Shown: positions 1-10,730 of the stretch, in pieces
Position numbering within the stretch: position 1 is the stretch's first letter
Layout: each line of letters opens with the position of its first letter
NCBI GenBank assembly: GCA_003439945.1
Contig: QVRM01004774.1
Coordinates: forward strand, 419,501 to 483,500
DNA from: Dermanyssus gallinae
Taxonomy: Eukaryota; Arthropoda; Arachnida; Mesostigmata; Dermanyssidae
Reading direction: 5' to 3'
Length of the DNA stretch: 64,000 nt
Program-made: the position numbers and the translations under genes
The notes under the pieces: generated by a model
Database searches by the model: none
What the model saw: only the letters and a program-made list of their open reading frames with translations
What the model was told of the DNA's origin: nothing

Positions 1-837
1 GCACGGCTTATTGTTACAGGCGAACTTGACTTAACTCAAACGTAGCACCCACTGTCCATCCCAATAGCTGCAATGCTAAATAGACGGATCTATCAAAGAT
101 CTACCCGGTAAAAGGTCCGCGCTGCGATTAGGTTCTTCCGGGGCGCCCGTTGAGCGAAAAAGACAGCAACAACAACAACTGCGGCAATCACATGCGTGCT
201 CGAAATTACGAGTTTCGTGCATGCCGACCTAGTGCATGCTAGGTGCTCTGTCGCACATTTGTATGCCTGCCAATAGAATTCTACTTCATTTCTGTAATGC
301 GCACTAAACAATTACTTTCGCTAATACGCTGAACTTAGGCTGGTAGAGCTTTCGAAGCGCTGAGAGAGAGAGAGAGAGAACAGCGAGCAGGTCGCTGCAG
401 AAGAGCGACGGGCAGAGCTTAGCCGGTTTAATCCTAATCTCTACAACAACGCCCATGAGGGTTGTCTTTCGATTTGCATTCAAGCTCAGGCGGGACAGCT
501 AAAGTTACACACTGCTCCCATGGTCTTGCATAATAGCATTGTGTAATAGGCTGAACGGACGGGCTCTATCGGTTCGTATGACTTCTGCTGCTGCTGCTGC
601 TTGCGTGCTTTTTGGGAAAAAATAGGGAGGTTGTTCTTACTTCTAGACCATCCTCCGTTCTCTGTAAGCTTAGAGTCGCCATGGAGAATATCTTCAATGT
701 ACCGAGAGCCGGGGACATGTAAAGATATCTAGGGTTTCCCCCAACAGTCTTTGTGGCAGCACAGCTGCTAACTTTTAGCGATATGATTTATCACCTATTC
801 GTAACGAGCATTGCTGAAAGACAATTCGATTTGAGAT
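1..837. other. No gene recognised
   Basis: No coding segment can be supported here. The stretch contains a short (GA)n run near 361-379 and a short (CTG)n run near 583-600. The open frames are short and show no recognisable motif. Confidence 0.5.
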
Positions 838-925
838 CAACAACGGGGATCGAACCGGCGATACCCCGGTAGATGACAACCACCATGAATAGCGCACTAG
901 CTCCTTAGACCACGCCGCCAATTGC
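838..925 (-). repeat. tRNA-like SINE head (candidate)
   Basis: On the minus strand, GGTTCGATCCCC (plus positions 845-856) matches the Pol III B box. About 50 bases 5' of it, TGGCGGCGTGGTCTAAGG (plus 903-920) resembles a degenerate A box. A cloverleaf is not obvious, so a tRNA-derived SINE head is more likely than a working tRNA gene. No target-site duplication was identified. Confidence 0.4.
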
Positions 926-1289
926 TCCTTGTCTGCTAGTGCCTGGATGCTGTCTCCCGAGTCGGCGGGTCATGCCAGAACATTGCCTAGAGGCTGGAAG
1001 GCAACAAGGGTACAAGATTGCCCCCCTTGCCCAAAGAGAAGCAAATCGGGTTAGCGGGGGTAACTTCCGCAGGGCGGCAATTGTTGCGCGCTTGATCTCT
1101 CTCCTTAGAGGAAAACGCACGTTTTTGGACGTACTGTTCCTGATTCCACCTCACAATTAGAGCGATCAGCACTGCCCTGCCTGACAAGCCACGACAACAA
1201 GGAAAATGCGTCAGAAGCTTAAAGAGCTGCTGACACGCATCGCAACTCGCACGCACAAAAAGCAGACCCCCGGAACGCTGTTGTAGAGC

Positions 1290-1560
1290 GTTCCAGTTGT
1301 ACGAGCTTGCACGTGGAGTGGGGAGTATATGGGAGGAGCATATGTTCTCGCGGAGACGACCACACTTCGCTGAACCGTTTAAGTAGCGTTTCGGAATGCT
1401 CGAAACGCCTGCGTACGGAGAGTTTATTAGGTTATGCAAGGCCAAAATGGCCGAAATAGACCCTGGCATTTACACAACGGTAATTAGTACGACAATTCAA
1501 ATAGGAATGACAACTTATCTGAGGGCACACGCATTTAATTGTCCGTTACGTCGTGCATAA
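1290..1560 (+). pseudogene. LINE-like C-terminal fragment, family B copy 1
   Basis: Conceptual translation gives ARGVG, then YVLAET, a stop, TPAYGEF and KMAEIDPGIYTT in order, with at least one frameshift and an in-frame TAG at 1384. The same run of motifs occurs at 58.7-59.0 kb (minus), where it reads KRALGLH, YVYLLCDTPLL, TPAYAQF and KMAEIDPDFYST. This layout resembles the region after the RT palm in some non-LTR retrotransposons, but the clade is not certain. Homology to the other two copies is seen directly; the LINE identity is inferred. The reading frame is dead. Confidence 0.5.
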
Positions 1561-1838
1561 TGCACGCGTATAATGACGCATTCTTAGTGTCAACGAACCC
1601 TGGAACGCGTGTGAACGCGAGTATAAATACTGTGACCTACTGCATAAGCGAGACCACGCCAGGCCGCAACATCAGCTCTCTCGCTAAACCAGAATCTGCA
1701 TTTAGGTAGATATCATACTTTTTAAATGTCTAACAAAAGTATAATATAATAAAATAATAATTATTCATATCTCTACGATCATATATATACATATAGCAGT
1801 GTAAGCACAGGTGCAAAAAAAACTTAGCCTAGATTTTT

Positions 1839-1840
<2 letters not shown>

Positions 1841-1871
<31 letters not shown>
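1841..1871. repeat. (TA)n microsatellite
   Basis: Uninterrupted TA dinucleotides of about 31 bp in an AT-rich stretch. Confidence 0.95.
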
Positions 1872-1873
<2 letters not shown>

Positions 1874-2428
1874 ATATGCCTTCTATATTTGAGTAAAGTG
1901 TGCTTAAACGATGCGCGAAAGGCGCGATAAGCATCTGAACCTCTGAAACTGACGGTCCGCCAACCCCGTCACAGTAAAGCCCCACGCGACCTCCCTCGAC
2001 CTGACTCAGCCCCGCTGTTCACTGGTTTCTTTGCCAGCTTTTCGTTACAGCGGTCTGTTCTGCGAGCCGTAATGCCTGCCAGCGCACAATTTCAGCGTGC
2101 GCAGACATTCACTTCAGACTTCGGCGCCAGTTGCCACTGTCGTGTGCAGCAGCTAAGCACTCTAACCGCTAAAGCGAGCAGGCGAGTACGGGCGCTGGTA
2201 CAAATCGGTAATTAATTTGGCGCTCCAAGGACGCGCTACTTTTGTGCAGGCAGTAGTAGTACAGTGGCACAACGCGACTTGTTAACGAGACCACAGGGGC
2301 AAAACTTCGTCGTATTTTCACTTTTCTCTTCTCGTATGTTTTGTTCGTTATGTCTCGTATGGCGTACTTGCACTTCTCGAAGTGGAAACATTTCGAAATG
2401 TGCACGTCACCACGGCCGAACCGAGCCG

Positions 2429-2446
2429 GGGGGGGGGGGGGGGGGC
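2429..2446. repeat. Poly-G run
   Basis: A run of about 17 consecutive G residues in a GC-rich context. Its length may be unreliable in assemblies. Confidence 0.9.
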
Positions 2447-2923
2447 GCCGGATGTGCCGTGAAGTGTGCGTTCCGTAATTACGTTCTGCAGCTCGTTTTT
2501 TTCCCACAGCTCATGGGAGCACGTGGGTGGCGCCGCCATAGGGCGGCGTTTCGTTTCAACTGACGATGCGGCTATGCGGTCTGACAAGAGGCACTAGCAC
2601 TGGTTGGCGTTGGAAGGCTGCGCCTAATGCTAATGTTGGGCGTACGAACCGTGGCTGCGTGGTCGTCGTTGACGCTCGACGCTTTCTTATGATTGCTGTT
2701 TTCGCGGTTTGCTTAATCGCGGTAACGCGATGGAAAGACAAATGTGTAATTTGTTGCTGTAAATGTATTGTTATCCAACCAAGCCAGTATGTTGGGTTAC
2801 CAAAACCATTCATTGCATAGTACTCACAATGAAAGCGGCATTGCTTTTGTTGCACACTGCAAAACACCGTCGATGGTTATTATTATTATTAATAATTGTG
2901 AGGTTTGAACGTCTACTAAGCCT

Positions 2924-2927
<4 letters not shown>

Positions 2928-2957
<30 letters not shown>
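2928..2957. repeat. (TA)n microsatellite
   Basis: About 30 bp of TA repeat, 100 bp upstream of the splice acceptor of the MICU-like exon. Confidence 0.95.
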
Positions 2958-2958
<1 letters not shown>

Positions 2959-3056
2959 AACAATTATTACATTATTATAGTTTAGTTCAGTTCCAACTTA
3001 ATTTGTCTGGTATATCCTAACAGTTTACGCGCTTGGCGTTGTTTCTTTCATTTCAG

Positions 3057-3210
3057 TATGACTCTCCGTCGGCCCATGCAGCTGCCGAGGAACTGCAGTT
3101 GACTCCTCGCGAGAAGCGCTTTATGAGGTTCGCGTCGGTCGAATATGACGGTCAACTCTATATGACTCCGCAGGACTTTCTTGACTCCGTCACCGACCCT
3201 GACCCGCGGC
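3057..3210 (+). CDS. Internal exon of a MICU-family mitochondrial calcium-uptake regulator (MICU2/3-like)
   Basis: The exon is bounded by a pyrimidine-rich acceptor ending TTTCAG at 3056 and a GTAAGT donor at 3211. It is 154 nt long: 51 codons in phase 0 plus one base. It encodes an acidic/polar start, then LTPREKRFMRFASVEYDGQ and LYMTPQDFLDSVT. The pattern (R)F..FASVEY.G..YMTP.DFL.SVT is the hallmark stretch just before the first EF-hand lobe of MICU proteins. These are EF-hand regulators of the mitochondrial uniporter in the intermembrane space. Aralar-type carriers share the MTP.DF pattern but lack the SVT ending. No other MICU exon (the EF-hand segments) was found in the window, so the remaining exons are beyond it or unrecognised. 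A 43-bp (TA)n tract begins 22 bp into the downstream intron. Confidence 0.8.
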
Positions 3211-3229
3211 GTAAGTGCACTAAGGCGCA

Positions 3230-3232
<3 letters not shown>

Positions 3233-3275
<43 letters not shown>
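3233..3275. repeat. (TA)n microsatellite in intron
   Basis: A 43-bp TA tract starting 22 bp after the donor site of the MICU-like exon, which is unusually close to a splice site. Confidence 0.95.
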
Positions 3276-3278
<3 letters not shown>

Positions 3279-3570
3279 AATTTGTTTAAAGTTTGATGCA
3301 CGGTGTATAATATACAATATATTGACCTGCGATACTCCTACAAAGCTTAATAATGCAACTATAGTTACGCATATATGTGAAATAGATAATTTTAATAATA
3401 ACACCGGGGATACGCGCGAAGGCAAGTGTTTGAGGCAGCTGCTTTCATTGGCAGTCTGTAGAGAAGATGCCGCGTCGATAGCCGGTACAATGACCCTGGG
3501 GTAGCTGGGGAACCGGGGTACATAACGGGGGTACATGTTCACACCTTACAATTGTACTGCTCTAACAAAC

Positions 3571-3612
<42 letters not shown>

Positions 3613-3631
3613 TATTATTATTATTATTATT
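3571..3631. repeat. (AAT)n-(ATT)n self-complementary microsatellite
   Basis: About 13 AAT repeats run directly into about 7 ATT repeats, so the two halves are inverted copies and could form a hairpin. Confidence 0.9.
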
Positions 3632-5704
3632 TAACCCTTTGGAGTACACAATTGTTTTTGTACGAACGTGTAGTTTTAGGTTTTCTCACCTAGGATTAGC
3701 GCAGTTCCACAACGTGCTCCGGCCAGATGCAGAATTTAAGTGTATGCCTGGGCCTTCCATTGTTTTAAACGTCAATGAATAAAATTAGTGCTAGTAATCA
3801 GCGCTACAGTATTGTCTATATTTTGTTAGAATCTACGTGTCTACGTTTTGAAAGTATGATCTACACGGTCCTACCGCACTTGCACTGACCATAGAACGGG
3901 CTAATGGGTCGGTTACAGTTGCGTCCCAAACAAGGCCCCCATGCGGCTACGCTCGTAGGGAGTCCGAGTGATCATCCGTCGTTCCTGTATAGTTCCGGGG
4001 TTCCAGTTCAGACGGAAAGCCGGCAGATCTCGGTGGCTGGCAACAGTGTAATTTGAAGCGGAATGACGTGCTTGTCAGTCTCCATTAAGAGCGCATGTCA
4101 GGCCATGAAGGGCCAACGGGTCTACGTGATCTTCACAGCGATGTCGGTACGGTTTTGTACACACCAATCCGCCGACCCGCGCCAATGGGCGATGTGGCGT
4201 CGTCCAAACGTGGAGTAGGAGCTGCCATAGCAGCAGGCAACCACCTAGAAAAAGGGGCTTAATGACGAGACCGGGAACATTACCTGGTCCCTTGGCTCAG
4301 CGGTCAGCCTTAGATGCAGTATGTTCTCCAAAATGTGTAAGCTGACTAACGAATGGCTGTGAAATCTCCGACATTGAGAACAAGTTGCAAGCTGCCCCTA
4401 AGCAATTGTACCATCACCCTTGTGTCTAAGAACCAGGATCTAAGGAGAAAGCGGTCGCAGTGTGCCCCTAATTGGGCTTGTGACAAAGTTTAGTTTGCCT
4501 TTTCGGCTAGATAATGCGTTTGCAGTGCCGTCCGGCAATAAGGGTACATCCAGAGCTTCGAGGTCTACGCCTGTCCATTACGTAACAGCCAGGTCGTAAG
4601 CCAAATATGTTTGTTAAATCCAATGATTTGACTTCTTAGTGGGCTGCGACATATAAGTCACAGACTTGAAACCACGTAGTAAATTAACAAATCCCTTTTT
4701 ATACAAACCGAGTGGAGGATCCAGGGGATCACACTGCTAAAGGTCTGTCTGCGATTAAAATGGCGTTATGAGGCACGACCATTTGTGATGACTGACTATA
4801 GGCGAAGTTCGTTAGGTCCCAGAAATCAAGTTGATCATCGGTATTTTGCGCGATTGCAAAAATGCACGGGTACAGTGAACCTCAGCCAGGTGTAGCAAAG
4901 CCTAGCGAGTGTTATTGTATACCAGGAAATGTCGTAATAGCACATTTGTTATTCTGACAGATGATCTTGGCCGCTAACTGGCGAACAACTGAGGAACAGA
5001 AGATCGGGCGTTAACCACCAAACACATCTATTCTCAGCTTGTGCAACTGACTTTGGTCACAAGATATTGTTTTTTTAAACGCTTAGACACCACCAGGGTG
5101 ACAACACTAGGGCCCCTTTGCAGAGTACAGTGAGGTCGTCACCTTACTGCACTTTTAACTTAAAAAACCTAGAGAAACATCTGCATCTGCAACGTTTCAG
5201 CAATTACACAATTCATCCAAATACTGACTACACAAACTCTAGATGATGCAGTTATCACCGCGGGAATCACATCATCAAGTATTTCGTTTGAATCTTTTTT
5301 TTACGGGAGCCAACACGAGTTCTATTTTATAATGTTTGTTAAGATATACACGTTTAAATTTAGGGTTTATTCAAAGAACCGCACTTTCACAATGCTCAAG
5401 TTCTCATGTAAACAACATTATGTAAAATGTGTAAAAGCTCGTTGGTTATTATTGCATAAAGTTCTAGCCTAAAAGACGATTACACATTAAGCCAGCCTAA
5501 TGGGCCGTCATTACATATAATGCTAGTTCGGCGTAGGCGTCGTCGGTGGATCGTCCCCCTCCGACGGTGCACCCACACGTGTTTTTATTGTGATAGCCGC
5601 TAAAGAAACTAAGATTCAAAAGCATGAAGATTAGATATAAATATTTAATACATTATAAATTAAATTAGGGTAGCTTCTGCAGCAGCAATAGCAACAGCAA
5701 AACG
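3632..5704. other. Gene-free stretch (about 2 kb)
   Basis: Unique-looking sequence with stops in all frames. No exon, transposon motif or structured repeat was recognised. It may be the intron downstream of the MICU-like exon. Confidence 0.5.
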
Positions 5705-5935
5705 TCAATCGGCAGCGACGCCGTTTATGGCGATATTGTCAGATGGCGTCATAGGAAGTGTGTGAGAATGGGGTACCGAGTCAGTGGGGCGGTGAGGCAG
5801 CGAACCGTAATAGAAGTCGCATGAGACGCCGCCAGTGGCACTAAGGTAAGGTTGATTAGGTCGGATTGGTTGCTGCTGCTGCTGGCTGATACTGACCGTC
5901 AGGCAGCTGGCCGGATGAAGTCTTGAGAAGCACAC
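5705..5935 (-). CDS. Possible C-terminal coding exon, unknown protein
   Basis: On the minus strand an open frame ends in TGA at 5705-5707. It encodes a polyglutamine stretch (SISQQQQQ), then PIRPNQPYLSATGGVSCD, FYYGSLPHRPTDSVPHS and a short tail ending NGVAAD. Its balanced, Pro/Ser/Gly/Tyr-rich composition looks like a disordered C-terminal tail and not a microsatellite frame. Possible acceptors on the minus strand are the CAG just before TATCAGCC and the AAG before ACTTCATCC. AT-rich sequence with near-AATAAA motifs follows the stop. I do not recognise the protein. Coding status is inferred from composition alone, and the 5' border is uncertain. Confidence 0.3.
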   Translation of the reverse strand: MCFSRLHPASCLTVSISQQQQQPIRPNQPYLSATGGVSCDFYYGSLPHRPTDSVPHSHTLPMTPSDNIAINGVAAD

Positions 5936-5939
5936 TCAA

Positions 5940-7640
5940 ATCAAGAAACAAATGCTTTAAGAAGGGCTTATCCAATATCTCTTTTCACCCACCATCACAT
6001 TTCGCTTTTTAGGAGCCTCATCGTTGCAGTATCGTAGTCTCGAATTTCTACCTGCCAGTCTGGGTAGTCGTAGTCGTTGTTGTAATTGTTTTTGTTATTA
6101 TTATTATTATTGCTCCTAATGTTGTTGCTATTGTTGTTAGCGTCGTCAACATCACTGTCTTTGTCGCCAAGCAACCGCGACGTACGACAGCATGATACGC
6201 ACGCCCGTGCATGTTTGAGTTAAACAACCCAAGTCCTATAGGGGTGGACATACTGAGAATGAAAGCGGTCGAAATGGACTTTTATTGGCGGGATTATCTA
6301 AACGCTCTTTCTCACGCGACGACAACAACGACTAATGCACTACTTAGGCTGTTTGGTTGCGGCAGGTGTTTGGCAGTTAGCGGCAAGCACTGTCAGATCG
6401 ATCGCACGAAACGCGTCCGACCCTCTAAATGGAAAATCAAAGATAAAAATGCGCGCACGCGCGAGAGAGAGAGAGACCGGGCAGAAGATAGGCGTGGAGA
6501 GAAAGAAGTGGCGATTCTGAGGAATAGGGACATCTAGAAAGAGAAGCGAGCGTCTATTGGATGCATCTGCCCGTACCCAAGATGGCACAGCGTAGCTCAG
6601 TCGACCTCAGCGGCAGGTCTCTGACGAGGCGACAACAATGTCGCGTGGGTCATTTAGCGGGATATTGTTGTCCGCTCCGGCTACGACGGCTCACCATAGC
6701 AGCGCACCAATATACGTATAGTATGGTGGCCAGTGCCGCGTCCCCTGTCACGTTCTACCCCATACAACTATACTATGCCTGAGCTATTGAGGTCTCCCTG
6801 CCCAGGAGGCACTCAAAACCCCCCGTTACGAAGAAATGAGAGATTTCGGATAACTGGTCACTTCTCGCTTGTTCACAATAGTGACTCAATCGTTGTTTTC
6901 GCCTCGTAGCTTAGTAGGACGTGTGGAAGTGCTGCAAATCGACCACCAAAGTGAATGCAGATGCATGCACACAAATGCGTGTGCATGTCCGGCATACGTC
7001 TAGAGGGAGTGGGCGTTTATTGTTTGTACACACGCCCGCATTTACATCGAACTTCGTGCATTTGTTTCCAGCGGTCGGCTTTCCGTCCGACCTATTCGGC
7101 GGCGGGCGGCAACTGTCGAAGTCAAAAAGCTATGGGTATTCAATACGACGAGATAGCGTGCCGACCAGTGTGTGGAATCGATATGGGCGTCGACGATCAT
7201 ACAAGGCAAATCGGCTCACTACACTCCTAGAGCTTGTTCCTTCTACACGTTGCTCGTGGGTCACTTCGTGTCTCGCACTGACCCACAAGCACGCAGACGT
7301 AAGCAAGCTACGCATGCATACGACAACATGCTTGAATTGGCGGGATAGAAGAGACAAACAAACATTCATCATCATCAATTTATTTATCCCACCATCTGTA
7401 TGGTATATATATATATATATATCATTGTAATAAAACACACATGTGTATAGATAAGTAATAAAATATCATCGAGCTCACTGGCTAAGAGAAATAGCCCTCT
7501 GACAGGTATCGAGATGGTAGATAGGGCACGGTTGGTCACATAAGAGGCACAAACAGTTATAATCGTTTATGGTCATTTATCTTAATTTTATCTCGATTAT
7601 CCGCGATCTGCTCTGTCATGGCGAAGCAGGATAATTCTGC
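5940..7640. other. Gene-free stretch; short simple repeats
   Basis: Contains GTT/ATT-rich trinucleotide runs at about 6060-6140, a (GA)n run near 6464-6475 and a (TA)n tract at 7404-7422. A region at 7070-7210 behind a TTTCCAG acceptor-like site is open for about 50 codons but has no recognisable motif. Confidence 0.45.
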
Positions 7641-8680
7641 ACAGCTGCCGGTACATTAGTACTGCAACGCCTACAACACAAGTAGGTCAAGTGGTGTGCA
7701 GCCGCTGCTCCCATGGCCCTGAAGCGGCGGTGAATGCGTACAATTCACTAAATGCTGTCGTTGCCTATTAAAATTTCACTTAAGTTGCGTACCTCAAGAG
7801 GATGTGGCTATTCTCAAGGAGTCACCCGATATCTACAGGTGTCTTCTCTGTCGTCCGCTCAACATAAAGTAACGGTGGATTTTGCACCCGTAATGTACCA
7901 TGCGTAGATGGTACATCTCTTGAAGCCCAACCGGCATTAGTGGCTGTATTGATCTATATTTACCAACGCATGGCCTTTCTCGAACAGCGGGTAGAATGCC
8001 AAGAGAAGCAGCCCAAGACGCCACAAGAGTCTATGGATTCTGATCAAGCACCACTACCACCTAAGAAAAAGATACTTTTATTTGGGGACTCGTCTGCCAG
8101 GCAGCTTCAGCAGACAATGAGGAAAGTGCTGCCAAAAAAAAAGTAAAAATAGACGTCGTCTCCTTTCACGAGAAGTCGGGACCAGATATCCTAAATGATA
8201 TGCGTGCACGTCTTCTAGAAGGAAAAGGCAAATTCACATTCCAGTTGATCTACCACCCTGGCTATGGAGGCTTAACTTTGAAAGTGAAGAATTGATCTCC
8301 GCTGTTAACTAATTTGCAATATGGCTAAGAGATTCCTACTGCAACGTTGACTGTGCTGTCAGTTCCTGTACTTTTAAGAGAGCCTAAGGAGGCAACTGAC
8401 GAGCTGAAGCGTCTACAAACGCTCAGTTTAATTAAATACATCCCTGTCACCAAGCGTCAAATGCAGCTCCGAGTGACTAACTCAAATGACTACGACACAG
8501 ACTCGCGTATTGGGAATGTGTTGGCAAAGTACGCTGCGGGGTTTCTCGACATTCCAGAGATGCAGCTCAGATCGGCTGTACAAGCGCCTCCGGCCAACCT
8601 CAAAATATCACAAACAAACATTCGTCGCAACCAGCACTGTGTGCGCGATATTACTGTGACTGTGTCCGAAGATGAAACAC
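7640..8680 (+). pseudogene. Decayed CR1-type LINE ORF1 (PHD-like finger plus SGNH/esterase motif)
   Basis: Read across frameshifts, this interval encodes a zinc-finger-like pattern: CSRC near 7697, then FHLSC and YRCLLC by about 7860. After a coiled, Gln-rich segment comes ILLFGDSSARQL near 8070-8110. A frameshift at the A-run near 8135-8143 leads into VKIDVVSFHEKSG. A C4HC3 (PHD-like) finger followed by a GDS-type SGNH/esterase domain is the known layout of ORF1 in CR1-clade non-LTR retrotransposons. A further 110-codon open stretch (8347-8680) continues in the same sense. Several frameshifts and stops make it non-functional. It ends at the (TA)n tract that hosts the mariner, so its RT part is missing here. 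Confidence 0.55.

Positions 8681-8682
<2 letters not shown>

Positions 8683-8715
<33 letters not shown>
8683..8715. repeat. (TA)n tract flanking the mariner, left side
   Basis: TA repeat that directly abuts the left terminal inverted repeat of the mariner. Its last TA serves as the target dinucleotide. Confidence 0.95.
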
Positions 8716-8718
<3 letters not shown>

Positions 8719-8743
8719 GTAGTTCAATAAGTTTTTAGAATGA
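8716..8743 (+). repeat. Mariner left terminal inverted repeat
   Basis: CAGGTAGTTCAATAAG start, about 28 bp, with one mismatch to the right repeat. Confidence 0.92.
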
Positions 8744-8892
8744 GCTTTTTAGAATTCGAATTTTGGCACGCTTTCACCGCTAATAGGAACTGCAAGTTTT
8801 CGACTGCTAGCACTCAATATATTATGGTGATTGGCCGTTGCGATTTCGTTTGATAGCTTTTCCCGTGCAACGTATCGGCGTGATTTTTAAAA

Positions 8893-9937
8893 ATGGAGAA
8901 AAAAGAGTTTCGAGTGGTTATCAAGCATTTTTATTTCAAAGGTTGGAATGCGACCTAAGTAAAAATTGAGTTAGACGAGACGTACAGTGACACTGCGCCA
9001 TGTTTTGCTACTGTTTCCAACTGAATTAATGTGTTAAAAAGAGGTTGCAGGAGCACCAAGGATGAACTACGTCCAGGAGGCCAAAAACGGCAACTGATGA
9101 GGAAAACGTAGAGAAAGTGCGAAAAATTATTGGCACAGATAAGCGAATGAACATTAAGGAAATAGCGGAGGCATTAGGGATTAGTTTAGGCAGTGTGCAT
9201 TTTATCCTACACGAAAACTTGGAGATGAAAGAGCTTAGAGCAAAATGGCTGCCGCATTTGCTCAACCAAGGCCAAAAAGACGCGCCTGTTTTGGCTTTAC
9301 AGCGAAATTTGGCCAAGATGTCGAACAATCTGTCGGATTTTTGGTGCAGATTCATGACGTCGATGAAAGCCGGGTTCATCACTACACTCCCGAGACCCAA
9401 GAAGCATCTTGCCAATAGTGTGCACCTGATGAAGGACCTCCGAAGAGGGTGCGGACAACGGCATTGACCGGAAAGGTGATGGCTACAGTTTTTTAAGACC
9501 AACGTAGAATATTGCTGGTCGACTACCTTGAGAGCTGTAAAACGATCACAGGAGAATATTATGCAAGACTGTTGGACTGCCGTTAGCAAGAACTCATCGT
9601 GAAACGGCTCGCTTTGCAGAAGAAGGTTGTCCCGTTTCACCAGGGCAATGCTCCTGCACACAAGTCCCGGCAAGCATCGGCAAAACTGGCCCAACTGAGG
9701 TTCGAACTTATTGAACAACCCTCCTATTCTCCAGACCTGGCCCCCTCTGATTATTTCCTCTTCGGACATTTGAAGAATAGTCTCGGTGGAAAGCGTTTTT
9801 CCAGCAATGAAGAGGTTAAGGCTGCTGTCAATGCCTATTTTCAGTCTAACGACGCGGAATTTTACTCAAGAGGTATGAAAGCTCTGAAATCTCGGTGGGA
9901 AAAGTGTATTGAGCTTCTCGGGGAGTATATCGAATAA
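8893..9937 (+). pseudogene. Mariner transposase pseudogene
   Basis: Translation starts at ATG 8893 (MEKKEFRVVIKHFYFKG). It meets an in-frame TAA after about 20 codons, then continues with frameshifts. The helix-turn-helix region is clear at 9117-9260 (IKEIAEALGISLGSVHFIL). The first catalytic region reads VDESRVHHYTPET at about 9359-9397, where Trp is expected after the Asp-Glu pair. The second catalytic motif is HQGNAPAH, with Gly (codon 9644-9646) in place of the catalytic Asp. The third, SPDLAPSDYF, is intact and gives the D34D spacing of mariner. The C-terminus ends at TAA 9935-9937. At least two stops, frameshifts and the Asp-to-Gly change make it inactive. Confidence 0.92.
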
Positions 9938-9975
9938 GAAAAATTTAAAAACATGATTTAGAAAATTCTCGGTTT

Positions 9976-10000
9976 TCATTCTAAGAACTTATTGAACTAC

Positions 10001-10003
<3 letters not shown>
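9976..10003 (-). repeat. Mariner right terminal inverted repeat
   Basis: Reverse complement of the left end with one substitution, followed by TA at 10004. Confidence 0.92.
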
Positions 10004-10054
<51 letters not shown>

Positions 10055-10071
10055 AGATATATATATATATA
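10004..10071. repeat. (TA)n tract flanking the mariner, right side
   Basis: A 68-bp TA-rich tract with two single-base interruptions, starting at the right end of the mariner. Confidence 0.95.
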
Positions 10072-10112
10072 GGAATAGACATATGTATGATTTGCATATA
10101 TATGTCTATTCC
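10072..10112. repeat. Short inverted repeat
   Basis: GGAATAGACATAT (10072-10084) pairs with ATATGTCTATTCC (10100-10112), giving a 13-bp perfect stem at the edge of a (TA)n tract. Confidence 0.8.
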
Positions 10113-10265
10113 CGACTTTACGGATTTCTGACGCACGCGAGCATGTGAAAAATATCGACCTGTGCGCACATTGATCCTATAGCCAATGTCTACTTCGTGC
10201 ATTCTTAATATAGGTTTCAATCCAGTATGCATATATCAATATAGACATGTATAAAGGTATATGAG

Positions 10266-10301
<36 letters not shown>

Positions 10302-10678
10302 GAAGGCGAGCACTGCCGAGTGTGCAAACGTATTCTAAATAATTAGTATATCAGCACAATATTTTTATTTATATACACCTATATTTGAGTATATAATGGG
10401 TACGGCACGACTCACTTGAGGGTTTGAACATCTTGTCATAAACGACAAAGTAGAATGGGTACAGTCAGCATTCAGTTTATTAGAAAGTACTTTGCATGCC
10501 TTATATGTCTAAGAAATGACTGGCCCATAACTTCTCGGCGTTTGTCTTTTGATGACTCTTTGGTCTAGCTTGGGCGTCATTTTCGAAGTTTTCCGCCAAA
10601 TATTTTGTTTCAGCTCTACTACCGGGCTTACTGACAAACGCCTTGCTTTTCAATAAAACCCCGCAAAAAACTCAAGTG

Positions 10679-10730
<52 letters not shown>

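Larger units (their letters stand above)
1561..3056. other. No gene recognised; simple repeats
   Basis: This region holds the 5' flank of the MICU-like exon. It contains (TA)n at 1841-1871 and 2928-2957 and a 17-G run near 2429-2445. A GC-rich block at about 1900-2200 shows no recognisable coding or promoter motif. Confidence 0.5.
8716..10003 (+). mobile_element. Complete mariner element, inactive
   Basis: The element is 1288 bp, the usual mariner length. The terminal inverted repeats begin CAGGTAGTTCAATAAGTT at both ends and match at 27 of the first 28 positions. TA lies immediately outside each end, as expected for the mariner TA target-site duplication. The element sits between two (TA)n tracts and probably inserted into one. 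Its transposase gene is broken, so it could move only if supplied in trans. Confidence 0.93.

Noticed and set aside
987..1469. 160-codon minus-strand frame
   Set aside because: It overlaps the plus-strand family B LINE-like fragment and has no motif of its own.
9026..9769. 247-codon minus-strand open frame
   Set aside because: It lies antisense to the mariner transposase pseudogene and has no recognisable motif; the plus strand explains this region fully.
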